Shown here in pieces: positions 11,326-22,218 of a stretch of DNA of 64,000 bases. The stretch lies in NCBI GenBank assembly GCA_028564705.1, contig JAPXFQ010001676.1, positions 589,501 to 653,500 of the forward strand. Reading direction: 5' to 3'. The notes below the pieces were generated by a model that did not search any database, was not told the origin of the DNA, and was given only the letters and a program-made list of their open reading frames with translations. Both the position numbers and the translations under genes were made by a program. This DNA comes from Apricaphanius iberus. Taxonomy: Eukaryota > Chordata > Actinopteri > Cyprinodontiformes > Aphaniidae. Every line of letters starts with the position of its first letter. The stretch's first letter is position 1.

Positions 11326-11932
11326 TTATTATTTATTAATATATTTTTAATCGCTCAGCATTTTTTACCTGATTAAATTTTTAGTTCAGCTTTTAACTGT
11401 TTATTTATTAATCCGCTTTGCATTTTTATTATTTGTTTTACACTTATTGTTTTATACTTTATATACTTTATATTTTATTAACTTTATATTTTAATGTATT
11501 TTAATCTTTCTTGCCAGTGTTTCCTCTCTGGGGGCCCCCTGCATCGGGGGCGGTGGTCGGCTGTGGCTGTCTGGGTGCCCCCCAGGTAGCGCTTGGGTGG
11601 AGGTGGGGGTACCAGCCCTCCCTCCTCAGGGCGCCCTGGGGGGAGGCTGGTACCTTGGCTGCTGCTGTTGATCTGCTGCTGCTGATGCAGATGGCTCCCA
11701 TGATGGCATTTCCTGGCTCATCTGTACTCAGCCCGCTTTTTGTAGCTTCTAAGTGTGTGTGTGAGTGAGTATGGCTGATGGGTTGGGTTGGGAGGGGGTT
11801 GTATTTGCACTGATGATTTTATTTTTGAAGGGGGGGGTTGTGGGGTTATTTTAAATCTGTAAAGCACTTTGAGTAACTTTCTTTGTTTGAAAAGCGCTTT
11901 ATAAATAAAGTTTGATTTGATTTGATTTGATT
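11326..11932 (+). other. L2 3' UTR and TTTGAT-repeat tail
   Basis: The 3' UTR contains a GC-rich block (about 11515-11700) and ends with the conserved L2 tail 'aaagcgctttataaataaag', followed by TTTGAT repeats. This tail is the probable recognition site for the element's reverse transcriptase. An inverted copy of nearly the same sequence is at 13074-14041, interrupted by a SINE. Confidence 0.8.
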
Positions 11933-12600
11933 TAGCAGCAGTCTATCACTGAGGGAACTCTGCAGTTCAGCAACATCTCCCTGCAAGGGTTGGGTGACTT
12001 TGTCCAGCAGTGATGTTTTTTTTGCCAGTGTCCTTCTGTTTCCCACCACCTGCACCTTTACTGGATCCAGGGGCCATCCTAGAAGGTAGCTGGCACCATT
12101 AAAGATGGATGATACCACCACAGAGTCAAATAAGCTGTTGAGGGGGCACTCCCTGGACTCCAAAAGACCTCAGCCTCCTCAGCAGGTAGAGTCTGCTCTG
12201 ACACTTGCTCTTGAGAGCATCAGTGTTATGGCTCCAGTCCAGTTTAATTGTTTAGGTCAACACCTAAGTACTTTAAGGACCCTACAATCTCAATGTTCAC
12301 TCCCTGGATGTTAACCGGTGTCAGTTTGGTTGGCTTGCACCTGCAGAAGTCAACCATCAACTCCGCGGTTTTCCCAGCGTTGATCAGGACGTGGTCCTGA
12401 TGGCACCAGTCTATAAAGTCCTGAGTCCACTCTCTCTACTTTGAGGTGTCCTCACCTATGATGAAACCGACAATGACAGAGTCATCAAACAACCTCTGAA
12501 GATGGCAGGGTGGGGAGTTGATGAAGAAGTCTGCAGTGTAGAGGGTGAAGAGGAAGAGTGCCAACACAGTTCCCAAACTTTAGACCGGCCTGCGACAGCA
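11933..12600 (-). pseudogene. Rex1-like LINE ORF2 fragment, RT palm and C-terminal part
   Basis: This continues the Rex1-like element broken by the L2 at 6829-11932. In minus-strand order the translation shows GTVLALFLFTLYTADFF (RT block B), a degenerate FDDS version of the YADD motif (about 12480-12500), VLINAGKTAELMVDFCR, VGSLKYLGVDL, then RLYLLRRLRSFGVQGV, LFDSVVVSSIFNG and RTLAKKTSLLDKVTHPLQGD-like sequence towards 11940. Stops and frameshifts interrupt it. It would have been the reverse transcriptase of a Rex1-type retroelement and is now dead. Confidence 0.78.
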
Positions 12601-12899
12601 CACAACCAATAGCTGCACTTTTTAACTGCATTTTAGACATCAAATTATTGATACTAGAAAACTTTCTCCAGCTCAACTAGGATAAAACTGAAGTTTTAGG
12701 GATTGGTCCTGAGGTTCAGAGAGAAACTTTCACCAAAACTAGAATTACTGTATTTTAATCCTTCTTTACAAGTGAAGAACTTGGGTGTGATATTTCTTTT
12801 TTTAATACTCTTTGCTGACCTTATTTGTAAGGCACGTTGAGTTGCAATATTCGTTTAAAAAGTGCTTTATAAATAAAGTTCGATTGATTGACTGATTAA
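12601..12899 (+). mobile_element. Second L2 fragment, internally deleted
   Basis: 12604-12794 is closely similar to 10547-10735 of the long L2 (ORF2 region after the YADD box). It then jumps directly to an L2 3' tail (aaagtgctttataaataaag near 12858-12878, GATT-rich end). The ORF2 C-terminus and most of the 3' UTR are missing. It sits inside the Rex1-like LINE, which resumes at 12900. Confidence 0.75.
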
Positions 12900-13073
12900 T
12901 GTGGTGGTCCTCCCCCGACAGCTTCAGTTTGTCCCTCAGAAGTCCCACCTGGATGGTTTTGAAAGCACTGGAGAAATCAAAGAACATGATATTCACCATG
13001 CTTTCAGGCTTCTTCTGAGTCACAGCTCGGTGCAGGAGGTAGTTGATGATGTCATCCACCCCGTGGTAGCTAA
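12900..13073 (-). pseudogene. Rex1-like LINE ORF2 fragment, RT block A
   Basis: The minus strand encodes GVDDIINYLLHRAV followed by MFFDFSSAFKTIQ, the first catalytic aspartate block of Rex1-type reverse transcriptase, then LLRDKLKLSG. It is upstream (in element order) of the piece at 11933-12600. Together with 6361-6828 these three pieces make one element cut by two L2 insertions. At its 5' side it meets the L2 at 13074-14455. Whether more Rex1 sequence follows after 14461 is unclear. Confidence 0.75.
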
Positions 13074-13540
13074 ATCAAAATCAAAAATCAAATCAAACTT
13101 TATTTATAAAGCGCTTTTCAAACAAAGAAAGTTACTCAAAGTGCTTTACAGATTTAAAATAACCCCACAACCCCCCCCTTCAAAAAATAAAATCATCAGT
13201 GCAAATACAACCCCCTCCCAACCCAACCCATCAGCCATACTCACTCACACACACACTTAGAAGCTACAAAAAGCGGGCTGAGTACAGATGAGCCAGGAAA
13301 TGCCATCATGGGAGCCATCTGCATCAGCAGCAGCAGATCAACAGCAGCAGCCAAGGCTCCGACCCAGGGCGCCCAGAGGAGGGAGGGCTGGTACCCCCAC
13401 CTCCACCCAAGCGCTACCTGGGGGGCACCCAGGCAGCCACAGCCGACCACCGCCCCCGATGCAGGGGGCCCCCAGAGAGGAAACACTGGCAAGAAAGATT
13501 AAAATACATTAAAATATAAAGTTAATAAAATATAAAGTAT

Positions 13541-13892
13541 CCATCCATCTTCTTAACCGCTTATCCAATTCAGGGCAGCTGGAGCCTATCCCAGCAATTA
13601 TCAGCCGTTAGGCAGGGTACACCCTGAACAGGACGCCAGTGTTGCAGGGCCAACACAGAGAGACAGACAACCATTCACACTCACATTCATTCCTACGGAC
13701 AATTTAGAATGATCAATTCACCTATCATGCATGTTTTTGGACTGTGGGAGGAAGCCGGAGTACCCGGAGAGAACCCACGCATGCACGAGGAGAACATGCA
13801 AACTCCATGCAGAAAGACCCTGGACCGGGATACGAACCCACGACCTTCTTGCTGCAAGGCAACAGCGCTAACCACTGCGCCACCGTGCAGCC
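13541..13892 (-). mobile_element. tRNA-derived SINE with 12-bp target duplication
   Basis: On the minus strand the element starts with a tRNA-like head: an A-box-like TGGTTAGCGCTG and a B-box GGTTCGTATCC at about 13830-13880, the internal RNA polymerase III promoter. It continues through the common fish block read as GGAGTTTGCATGTTCTCC and ends in a GGATGG tail. It is flanked by perfect copies of aatataaagtat (13529-13540 and 13893-13904), which occurs once at the equivalent site of the long L2. It lacks coding capacity and would have used LINE enzymes to move. Confidence 0.85.
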
Positions 13893-14041
13893 AATATAAA
13901 GTATATAAAGTATAAAACAATAAGTGTAAAACAAATAATAAAAATGCAAAGCAGATTAATAAATAAACAGTTAAAAGCTGAACTAAAAATTAAATCAGGT
14001 AAAACATGCTGAGCGATTAAAAATATATTAATAAATAATAA

Positions 14042-14446
14042 TTAGTTAAAGGCTAAGCTAAAAAGGTGAGTCTTGAGTCTGCTCTTAAAAACATTAATGT
14101 TCTCTGCGGCCCTGAGGTCCTCTGGCAGCCTGTTCCAGAGGTGAGGGCCATAATAATGGAAAGACGCCTCACCATGAGTCTGTGTCCTGACTTTGGGGAT
14201 GATAAGGAGACGGCTGCCAGAGGAGCGCAGAGACCGCGAGGGTTCATACGGTAAAAGCATTTCTGACAGATACGAAGGCCCAAGACCATTAAGACACTCA
14301 AAAACCATTAAAAGAACCTTAAAATCGATCCTAAAACATACGGGGAGCCAATGCAGTGATTCTAAGACCGGTGTAATGTGCTCCCGCCTCCTAGTCTTCA
14401 TCAGGACAGGAGCTGCTGAATTCTGTAGAAGCTGTAAACCTGAGGT
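14042..14446 (-). pseudogene. L2 ORF2 C-terminal fragment
   Basis: 119 residues are open from 14401, with upstream sequence reaching 14446. It encodes TRRREHITPVLESLHWLPV, then CLNGLGPSYLSEMLLPYEP, and ends LFSLAFN, the terminal domain of L2 ORF2. It differs from the matching part of the long L2 at only a few residues and has an intact frame where the long copy is frameshifted (T8 at 11051-11058). It is truncated well after the catalytic RT motifs and cannot act alone. Confidence 0.85.
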
Positions 14447-14461
14447 TTACAGCTGAGCTAA

Positions 14462-17400
14462 GTCTGTATGTTCTCAAGTGATAAATCTGGCAGAATGGCA
14501 GACATACTGTGAGCATATTTCCTCATAGATTTTTAACCACAGTTTAAAGGCAGATAAACTATAACACTATAAAATGTGCTGCAGTCCAAACTTTGTGAAA
14601 CCAATATTGGATAAGAAAACATGTCAAGCACTGGTTTCCAGCCCCTGATAAAGGTAATAACCATTCATGCAAAACTAAAATTAGGCCCACATTAATTGTG
14701 GTCTTGATATATTCAGTTAAGGTTTGAGCACATTCATTTTTAAGAGTTTAGTGAAACAAAAAGAATGTAAATAATGTATTTTTTTGTAAAATGCCCATGA
14801 AACATGAGGTTATCTCTGCATGTTTGTTGCTTAGAGAGCTGTGGATTGTTAGACTAGCTTGCTGTTATGAAAGACAAGAACCAATGAACATTTGTTTGTC
14901 ATCTCTGGGTAGAGTTAACCCACACTTGGTTTATTAGTCAACAAGTTTGGTTTTGATGACAGTTGGCATTTTCTTTGGGATCAGCCTTTAGGATGTTTTC
15001 GATCTGAGCCGCTAAACTTTTCATTTTGTGACCCAGGAAATAAAAGCAGAACGGACTCATCACACAAACTATTCGTTAAGTAAACAAACATAAAAAATGC
15101 TGTTGCTATCTCTTTAAACATAACAGAAATTAGCTTATTTTTTCTTTTTTGTGTGTGTCCTGTCTGGTAGTAGTCAGAATTTGTGTCTGAGTACCAAGTA
15201 TAAGCCCAACAGATTTACTTTCACAAGCAGAGCATTACAGCTTTTGCTATAGTACTCCACCTGATAAATATCTATGAAAATTATTTATTAGTAATTGTTG
15301 TGGGTTTAATGTCTTGAGGTCATGGACATAAAGATGGAAAAAAACAAGAGAGAAGAAAAAAGAAAATGAAAAATAAACAATCAGTAAGATGGAACAACAT
15401 AAAAAAAAAACCAAATGAAATCAAATGAACTAAGAAATACACATCCACAACATACAAAAATGGGTATATTAATACAACAACAACAGCAATGTCCCTAAAT
15501 AGCTCCTGGCACCAACCAACCAATATCAGCTCAACTCAAATAGGAGTGAATGAAAATAAATTACAACCTTCAAGTAAAAACTGAAATGTGAAAGCTTTAA
15601 ATATTGAACACACTGGCTAATATAAAATAACTAACCTAAATAGTCTATCAAATCATCCAGTTTTTTTCTCTTTTTTGGAATGCTACTGGATATGCTAAAG
15701 GTAAAGTAATTGCGATATACTGTATTCCAATATTCCAGGGTATTGGACTTACTTGATAAAAAAACATATATTTTTAAATTCTGTAATTTAGACTTTTCTC
15801 TTTTCAGTGGAACCCATCTGCAGTTCTATTTCTGTTTGATCAGAGAACAAAAATTATGGTACGTTCTTGACTAAACTGCCAAAGAGAATCTATGTAGTTT
15901 GATAAAATAAAAATAAAAACTTCTTTATCTGGGCCAAGAAGACAGTGAGTCCTTGTTTGCTTGTATGAAACATTTCAAAAGTCGTTAAAAGATTCCAAAC
16001 TATAATCTAATGAAAACCGTTAAACACCTGCCTTCTGTAAGAAAAATAGCAATGGATTATGTTCAAAACAATTCCAGACAGAAGTTGCGGTACATTTATC
16101 TTTAAACGTTAAACTAAACGTGTGATTTTACATAAATGTGTTTGTTTTTTTACATTATTTTTTAAGGGATGAATAACAGTATAGCAAACAACTGCTGGAT
16201 TTTTTTTTCTTTTATCTAGACGCACAAATCTAAACTAGGGTCAGAATTATACATACAGATTCAAACATGAGCTCTGTTTCAAATCACAGGCTTTTGTGAT
16301 CATTTTGAAAATGATTCAAATCTTTTTCAACCTTTTAAATTAAATGTATCCTGTACTAGTCCAGCCAAAAACAGAACAATTTGTTACACAGAAGATTATG
16401 AAAATCTGAAGATGCAATAGCCCAGTTGTGTCAGTGATGACACCCCTAAAAAAATACTTTGCTGAATCCTTGTAGGATTATGACATTTCCTCATTTCATT
16501 CAAGTTAAAGCCGAGGTTTCATAAATAAAAATAATGCTGATACTTCATATGTGACCCTCGATTGCCAAGTGGCCTAGATATCTATAGCCAATAACTGTGT
16601 AATTCAATTGTGAAGTTTGTATAAAACCCCATACTGTGCTCCCACATCTATTATTTATGTGTTTTATGCCACCTCTGAACTGTGCTTGGAATAAACACTG
16701 AAGAAGAGTTTATATTATTTAACTGTGTTTCCAATTATAAGAATAGCATATGAGAATTAGTGGAATGACCTCAACTGTCAATTTGGCTTAATCTCCGTCA
16801 AATGGGATAGATCCATTTAATATTCAAATTTGTAAAAATAAATAAAAGTGAAGCAAAAAGCAAGCATAACTCAGAAAAACTTGATATTGATGATACTGAT
16901 ATTAATACTTCATGATAATTTATCTACAAAAAATCTATAGTAATAATGCTTAATACAACAGACAGCAGTAGTTTTATAAAAGTCTTCCGCTTGCTTTTGA
17001 ATTCAGACTGTGAAGATATAGGTAGTTATGTATCGAAAGAGGAAAACTGTGTCTGATTGCAGTAGTTTGCAGACTGTCAGCACCCACTAAAATGGCTCTG
17101 TGGTCACTTTAGTCTACCTGAAGATAATCCAAAGACAGCAAGCCCTCCATTTGTCTGGTTGTCAACTTTGATAGCTCTCTCCTGTAACCATGGCATAAAT
17201 GTGATCGATTTTCACACTCCTTTTTGGGTAGTTGGTACCCATCAATTTAAAACTCTAGTTTTTTTCATAATCGTTAGGCAACAATCATTACCGACAAATA
17301 AACTATTTTGGGTTAAGGAGCAATTGCAGATTCCCTGGAAAGATTTATTTATTTCAAAGGTGGACACTATTACCATGTTTTTGTATTTGTTGACAGCCAG

Positions 17401-17804
17401 ACTGGTAAACAGGTGTACATTCATGAGAAAAAACAATGATATCTTCTGGGTATTATTAGTGGATGGAAAACAGTTGGGAGAGAGCAGGGGATTAAAAGAC
17501 AGTCTCAAAGGACACACCGTGGCGGCAGTATTACCCCTTTGTGCCACCACAGCGTGTCCTTTGAATGCATTGTGAGAATATTGTGCCATTCATGCCACAA
17601 ACTACATAACAATTTTACTGCAAAGGCAGACATGACCACTCAGGAATGACCGAAGACTCATTGATGCCACCTCCACTTTGCAGCAAATTGGCACCATTGT
17701 GTTTTGAATCAGGGTAGAGATTGAGGATAAGATAATGAATGAAACTTGTTCAAGAGGGAAACCGTCGCTAGGAGATTATGTAAGGATTAAACAACTCGGA
17801 GCCT
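14462..17804. other. Unique AT-rich DNA, no gene recognised
   Basis: No coding or RNA gene is visible. A 138-codon frame at 17159-17575 and a 115-codon antisense frame over it have no recognisable motif and are probably chance. 16540-16700 is a non-repetitive block with a TATAAAA-like motif (16620-16626), but without context it cannot be called a promoter. Confidence 0.5.
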
Positions 17805-17885
17805 TGCATTAGATGGTTATAATGCACCACGCGGAGTCATGAACACCACGACGCGCAGAGAAGTGCATTATAACCGTCTAATGCA
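17805..17885. repeat. Fold-back element core, 23-bp arms
   Basis: Arms 17805-17827 and 17863-17885 are reverse complements with a single mismatch, around a 35-nt spacer rich in CG dinucleotides. The flanking 17500-18240 is unusually CpG-rich for the region and may be part of the same element. The family is not recognised. Confidence 0.7.
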
Positions 17886-18384
17886 CGGGTCCGTCTTTCT
17901 CATCTTCGATCCCGTTCAGTTGTTCCAACGTTAACTCCTTGTGTCACTGTTGCTTTTATTTCCTGCTCTCTCCTCTTCCCATTCATCATACGATTTATTT
18001 TGGCCAAAAATGTTGAAATTTACAACAAAATCCATCTCCCGTCAGTCAGTCTACAATCAGCTCCACGACTTGTCACTTAACGTTTATTCAGCTGTTGCGT
18101 GATGCTATGGCGACGTCCGCAGCGGAGTGATAGCCCAGTGATTTAACTACCGGACTACTTGTGCGGTTATATGAAAATAATTCATGCTTGTCAGCACCCA
18201 CCAGCAAATCAGAATCGAGTATTCACCCGGACCATGGTATAAAAAAAAAATGTAAATAGAGAATTAGAAAAATCAGAAAAGGGAAACAGAAAGCAATTAG
18301 AACAGAGTCTTAATTAGAAGATCACACATGGGCTACCAGGCTCCAGAAAAATCAAACAAAGAAAAAAAGACAGTAGGCAAGACG
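17886..18384. other. CpG-rich then AT-rich DNA, possible MITE flank
   Basis: 17900-18200 holds several CG-containing motifs such as gcgacgtccgcagcgg. It may belong to the fold-back element just upstream. No gene is seen. Confidence 0.35.
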
Positions 18385-18744
18385 AGCCAAGGCAATTTTA
18401 GTTATATAACACACTTTCACAACAAGGTGCTTTACATGATTCAGTGGTAAAGAAACCAAATATATTATAAAAGTGTGAATATCAAACAGAGAATCACTAA
18501 AAGAAATTTTTTTGTAATTGATTACAAACAATAACAATAAGAAAAAAAGAATAAAAAGCAAAATCATATGGTACTCATAATTAAGTCTAAATAGATAGTT
18601 TTTTTTATTTATTTTTTATTTAAAAGAGTTCAGTGTTTTGGCAGCTTTGCATTTATCCGGCCATTTATTCCAGACGTGGGAAGCATAGAAACTGAAAGCT
18701 TCTCCCTGTTTGGTTCTGGTTCTAGGGATGATCAGTAGACTAGG
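18385..18744 (-). mobile_element. Diverged L2-type LINE 3' end
   Basis: The minus strand translates over 18616-18740 to LLIIPRTRTKQGEAFSFYASHVWNKWPD and KAAKTLNSFK. This matches the position and pattern of the L2 ORF2 end (compare VIPKVRTQTHGEASFQYYGPHLWNRLPE in the long L2). An L2-like tail with an 'aaagcacctt' segment follows near 18425. It is truncated and older than the other L2 copies. Confidence 0.65.
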
Positions 18745-19105
18745 GCCATGTCCACACATAACCGTTTTTTTTTTTAAAACCAAGATTTTACTCGCTTTAC
18801 AAAAAAAAATCTCCATCCACACATAACCGGATAAATGCATTTTTCAGTAAATTTATAGACGTGGCAAACCTGTAGGGGGAAATAGTTCTCCCAAATCCTA
18901 TCCGCTCAGCTTAACAAACTATCCCCTAACTTCAGTACGCAGCTTGTCAAAGCAAACAAACAAAACACGCTTTAACAATGGATAATACCAACACAGCTCT
19001 GAGGGCATAAATGCTGTTTTTGTTTGTTTGAGCATTTTTTTTTTTGTCGCAGATAGTGACGTTACGATTCTTAAAACTCAGTTTTCGGCCGTCCACATGC
19101 AAGCA
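18745..19105. mobile_element. hAT-like MITE, left part
   Basis: It begins with a terminal motif gggccatgtccacacataac and repeats a similar 'ccatccacacataaccgg' internally. The corresponding inverted end, with 'ccacatgtaaatgg' and 'ggtcgtgtctactcgtaccc' read on the minus strand, is at 20148-20324. The two halves join across the L2 insertion at 19106-20147. A target duplication could not be identified with confidence. Confidence 0.55.
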
Positions 19106-20147
19106 AACAAGTTTATTTATAGAGCAAAATTCATACACAAGGCAATTCAAAGTGCTTCACAGTTACATAAGTTAATAACACAAATAAACATAAAAACACC
19201 AACCTAGAAAAAATATAAAAATAATTAATTACAATAAAAAGCAAGAGTGCAGATAAAATACTTTCAATTGTCATAAGCACAGGTAAAAAGAACTGTTTTC
19301 AGCCTGGATTTAAACATTGTTAGAGTTGAGGCTTGTCTCACATCCTTATGAAGACTGTTCCATATTTTAGCTGCCTGAAACTGAAATACAGCCTCACCGT
19401 GTTTATTGCTGACTCTTGGAACCACCAGTAGAACCCCTCCCTGAAGTTCTCAGGTCCCAAGATGGTTCATATTTCTCTAATATGTCAGAGATGTACTTTG
19501 GTGCCAAACCATGAAAAGACTTGTCCACAAGCAGAGCTGTTTTAAATACTATTCTCTGAGCGACAGGAAAACAGTGCAGAGACCGGAGCACTGGACTAAT
19601 ACTCTAGGTCGTATTTCCTGCTTCTTGTCAGGACTCGAGCAGCAGCATTCTTGATGTACTGCAGCTGTCTAACAGCTCGTTTAGAGAGGCCAGTGAGCAG
19701 GCCGTTACAGTAGTCTAACCTGCTGGAGACAAATGCATGGATAAGTCTCTCTAAGTCCGGTTTCGACACTATTCCTCTGATCTTAGCAATATTTTTCAGA
19801 TGGTAAAAAGCTGTTGATGTTATTGCTTGGATGTGGCTGTTTAAGTTCAGGTCAGAGTCCATAATTACCCCTAGATTTCTAACCTGATTTTTTGGTTGAA
19901 GACCGAGAGACTCAAGGTACTGATAACACTTTCTCTTTGCGTCTGTGGGCCACACAGATACACAGAGAGGTCTTTATATTCTATTGTCATCAAGTCCAAT
20001 TAAAGCAGTTCTGGGGCCTAAAGCTTGACTGGAAAGTATCAAACACATTGTTGGATAAGAGAAAGTAAGTGAGCTGTTGATATATTACTTTCTCAAAGAC
20101 TTTTCCTTAGAATGGTAGGTTTGATATGGGCCGGTAGTTGCTCAGTA
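19106..20147 (-). mobile_element. L2-type LINE with internal deletion, inside a MITE
   Basis: On the minus strand it starts with the RT block NYRPISNLPF (about 20110-20146, followed by a stop), reads to GFRP-like sequence near 20015, then jumps to the region after the catalytic RT blocks (NLGVIMDSDLNLNSHIQ, LDYCNGLLTGLSKRAVRQLQYI, 19596-19955). It continues through KTALLVDKSFHGLAPKYISD (19403-19591) to the 3' tail ending in CTTGC repeats near 19106. The catalytic RT motifs A to C are deleted. It belongs to a different L2 subfamily from the long copy at 6829-11932, the same as 39214-39590 and 49928-50665. Confidence 0.75.
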
Positions 20148-20324
20148 CCAGTACGCAGATACGGAAAACGGAGAAAACACAAATCTCCACTTTTAAGAGT
20201 TTTTAAAAAGATTCTTTTTTGGTGCAGAAAATATCCATTTACATGTGGATGACAGGCCAAACCGTAGACAAATATCTATTTTTTGTGAGATACCCGGGTA
20301 CGAGTAGACACGACCTATAGCTGC
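20148..20324. mobile_element. hAT-like MITE, right part
   Basis: The remaining end of the MITE begun at 18745, with A/G-rich 'acggaaaacggagaaaac' and a terminal motif that mirrors the left end. See the left part for the joint evidence. Confidence 0.5.
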
Positions 20325-22184
20325 AGGTAACTTGCGTAAGTAAGACTAAACTCTAAAAATATATTAAAGGCTTAAAATTAATCAAATACTGTGATTTAAG
20401 GACAAACATGGTATCCTTTTGTGTGTTTTGCCAATTAGTAACAATGAGATTGTCACAAGAAATTTCCAGACAATAGCCAATAAAAATATGTGATCACCCA
20501 AATATGGTAGTGTCTTCCTGTCATAGAGAATAGAGACAATATTTTAAATGAAAAAAAGGACAAAATGTTTATCATTTATTTCTGCTTCCTGCCTTCAACA
20601 TGTTGTACATGGTATACCCCCTTAAAGTTCTATTTCAGGCAACACAGGCTTCTTTAATGTTTTGATTTAATCTGCAGTGTATGTGAGCACTTACCCTTCA
20701 GACTCAATGCTCTGATTTTGTAGTTATTCAGTGAAGCATTTGAAAAACCTGAGGGCCAGCTTCTCAGTCTGTGCCTGTGGCTATAGACTAGTAAGGTCAA
20801 AGTAAAGATAACTTTATTTACTGCTAAATTTACTTAAATTACATTGTCATATATAAATAGTACAGATGGAATCTAACTATTCTCAGTTTAACGTTAACAT
20901 GTTAAAATAGATTAATTTCCTTTGAGGGGAATCGTTCCCTGAATAGCACTTGACATGATCATGATTATGCTGAATCCACAGGGTAACGTATGCTATGCCG
21001 TCAATACATCTGATGGAACAAGTCAAAGAGCACGAATAAAATGAGCACAAAAAAGACAACTATACTGCATTATATATTCCAAAGGGTTCACTAAGAAAAG
21101 CACTCGGAGAGCGCAGGCCTTGGCCAAGGCAGCTCAGGGTAATGTTTTTGTAATAGTATTTTGATGTTTTTGGTTAAGTGAATGGCCAATATATTTCAAC
21201 ATTTTATTTGCAGTTTCAGTAATATTTATTTTGTAAATATTTGGAGAGGAATGTTAAATAATTTAAATATAAAAGGAAAACGAGGGTGACTACTTATCAG
21301 CTAACAAGCAGAAAAGTAGAGATGATAAAGGTAATTTATTAATTCGAAAATGTGTTTTTTTTACTTAACCACTTCTTTTTCACTAAGGTGGGTTCCAAAA
21401 CTCTCCTGCAGAGCCAGTACTACTTTCATTACCAGAACCTTGTGACGGATTATCCATAGGTGAGAGAAAACATTTCTGAGCACGCATGGTACTGTAGCTG
21501 TTAAATAAACTCCTTATATGGATTATGCCTAGCTACCTTGAGTCTTTAAAAAAATACTAAAGGCTGCAGGTTACAAACACAAATACTAGAACAGGTCTAA
21601 TAAGGGCATCACATTCACTCCCTGTCAAATCCACATCAATATTTCATATTTACCACAGTATTTATCCACTTGGTCTATTATTTATGAATGTCATTTAATG
21701 TGTCATAGTGCACACAAAGGATTTTATGTGTTGTTTATGGCTTTTGTAACCGTGCCATTTAGATAATGTCAAACCATAAGTTCCTTTGGCATCTCTGTAA
21801 TACTATTACACTTCCATTGACAATGCTATTCTCAGCAAATAAGTGTTGCTTCTTCTCGACACTCAACCCTTAATTATTCATATAGAGCTGAATAAGACAC
21901 TGTTTATCAAGGCTACGGCACCAGGAGAGCTTGCACTCCGGTCTGTATTTATATATATACGTGTGTGTGTGCATGCTTGGTATGGGTTTCTCAAGAAGAA
22001 AATAAAGTTATTGAACAACCCCATGCCCAGACAGCCAAGTTTCTAATTGGTAATTAAAATACCTTTGACAAACTAGACTTCAGTGTCTTCTTGCTATTGG
22101 TATGGTAATGAGGGTTGAAGAGGTAAACTGCTTTCCCACCAGAGAGAAAAAGAGGAATGAAGAAAGAATATGTGTGTGCATATC

Positions 22185-22218
<34 letters not shown>

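Larger units (their letters stand above)
6829..11932 (+). mobile_element. Long, near full-length L2/Maui-type LINE
   Basis: A 5.1-kb non-LTR retrotransposon with a GC-rich 5' region, ORF1 (esterase type), ORF2 (endonuclease and reverse transcriptase), a 3' UTR and a TTTGAT-repeat tail (about 11909-11932). It is inserted in a minus-strand Rex1-like LINE, which continues on both sides. TAGCA occurs at 6824-6828 and at 11933-11937 and is the likely target-site duplication. Two sites near the ends of ORF2 (about 8577 and 11051-11058) look frameshifted, so the copy is probably inactive though recently functional. L2 versus another CR1-group clade would be settled by an RT phylogeny. Confidence 0.88.
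13068..14461 (-). mobile_element. Third L2 copy, 5'-truncated, minus strand, with target duplication
   Basis: A minus-strand L2 comprising the ORF2 C-terminus and full 3' UTR, nearly identical to 10927-11932 of the long L2. AGCTAA at 13068-13073 and 14456-14461 is the likely target-site duplication. The L2 match ends at 14446. The next nine bases (14447-14455) are filler, eight of which are the inverted complement of neighbouring L2 sequence. A SINE splits its 3' UTR at 13541-13892. Confidence 0.82.

Noticed and set aside
13241..13512. Frames in both directions with Pro/Gly/Gln-rich products, repeated at 11501-11768
   Set aside because: They are the GC-rich L2 3' UTR present in inverted copies, not a gene family.
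13830..13890. tRNA-gene-like A and B boxes on the minus strand
   Set aside because: They belong to the head of a SINE with target duplications and a SINE body; the sequence does not fold as a complete tRNA.
17159..17589. 138-codon plus-strand frame and 115-codon minus-strand frame
   Set aside because: No domain, the two cover each other, and composition matches the non-coding flanks.
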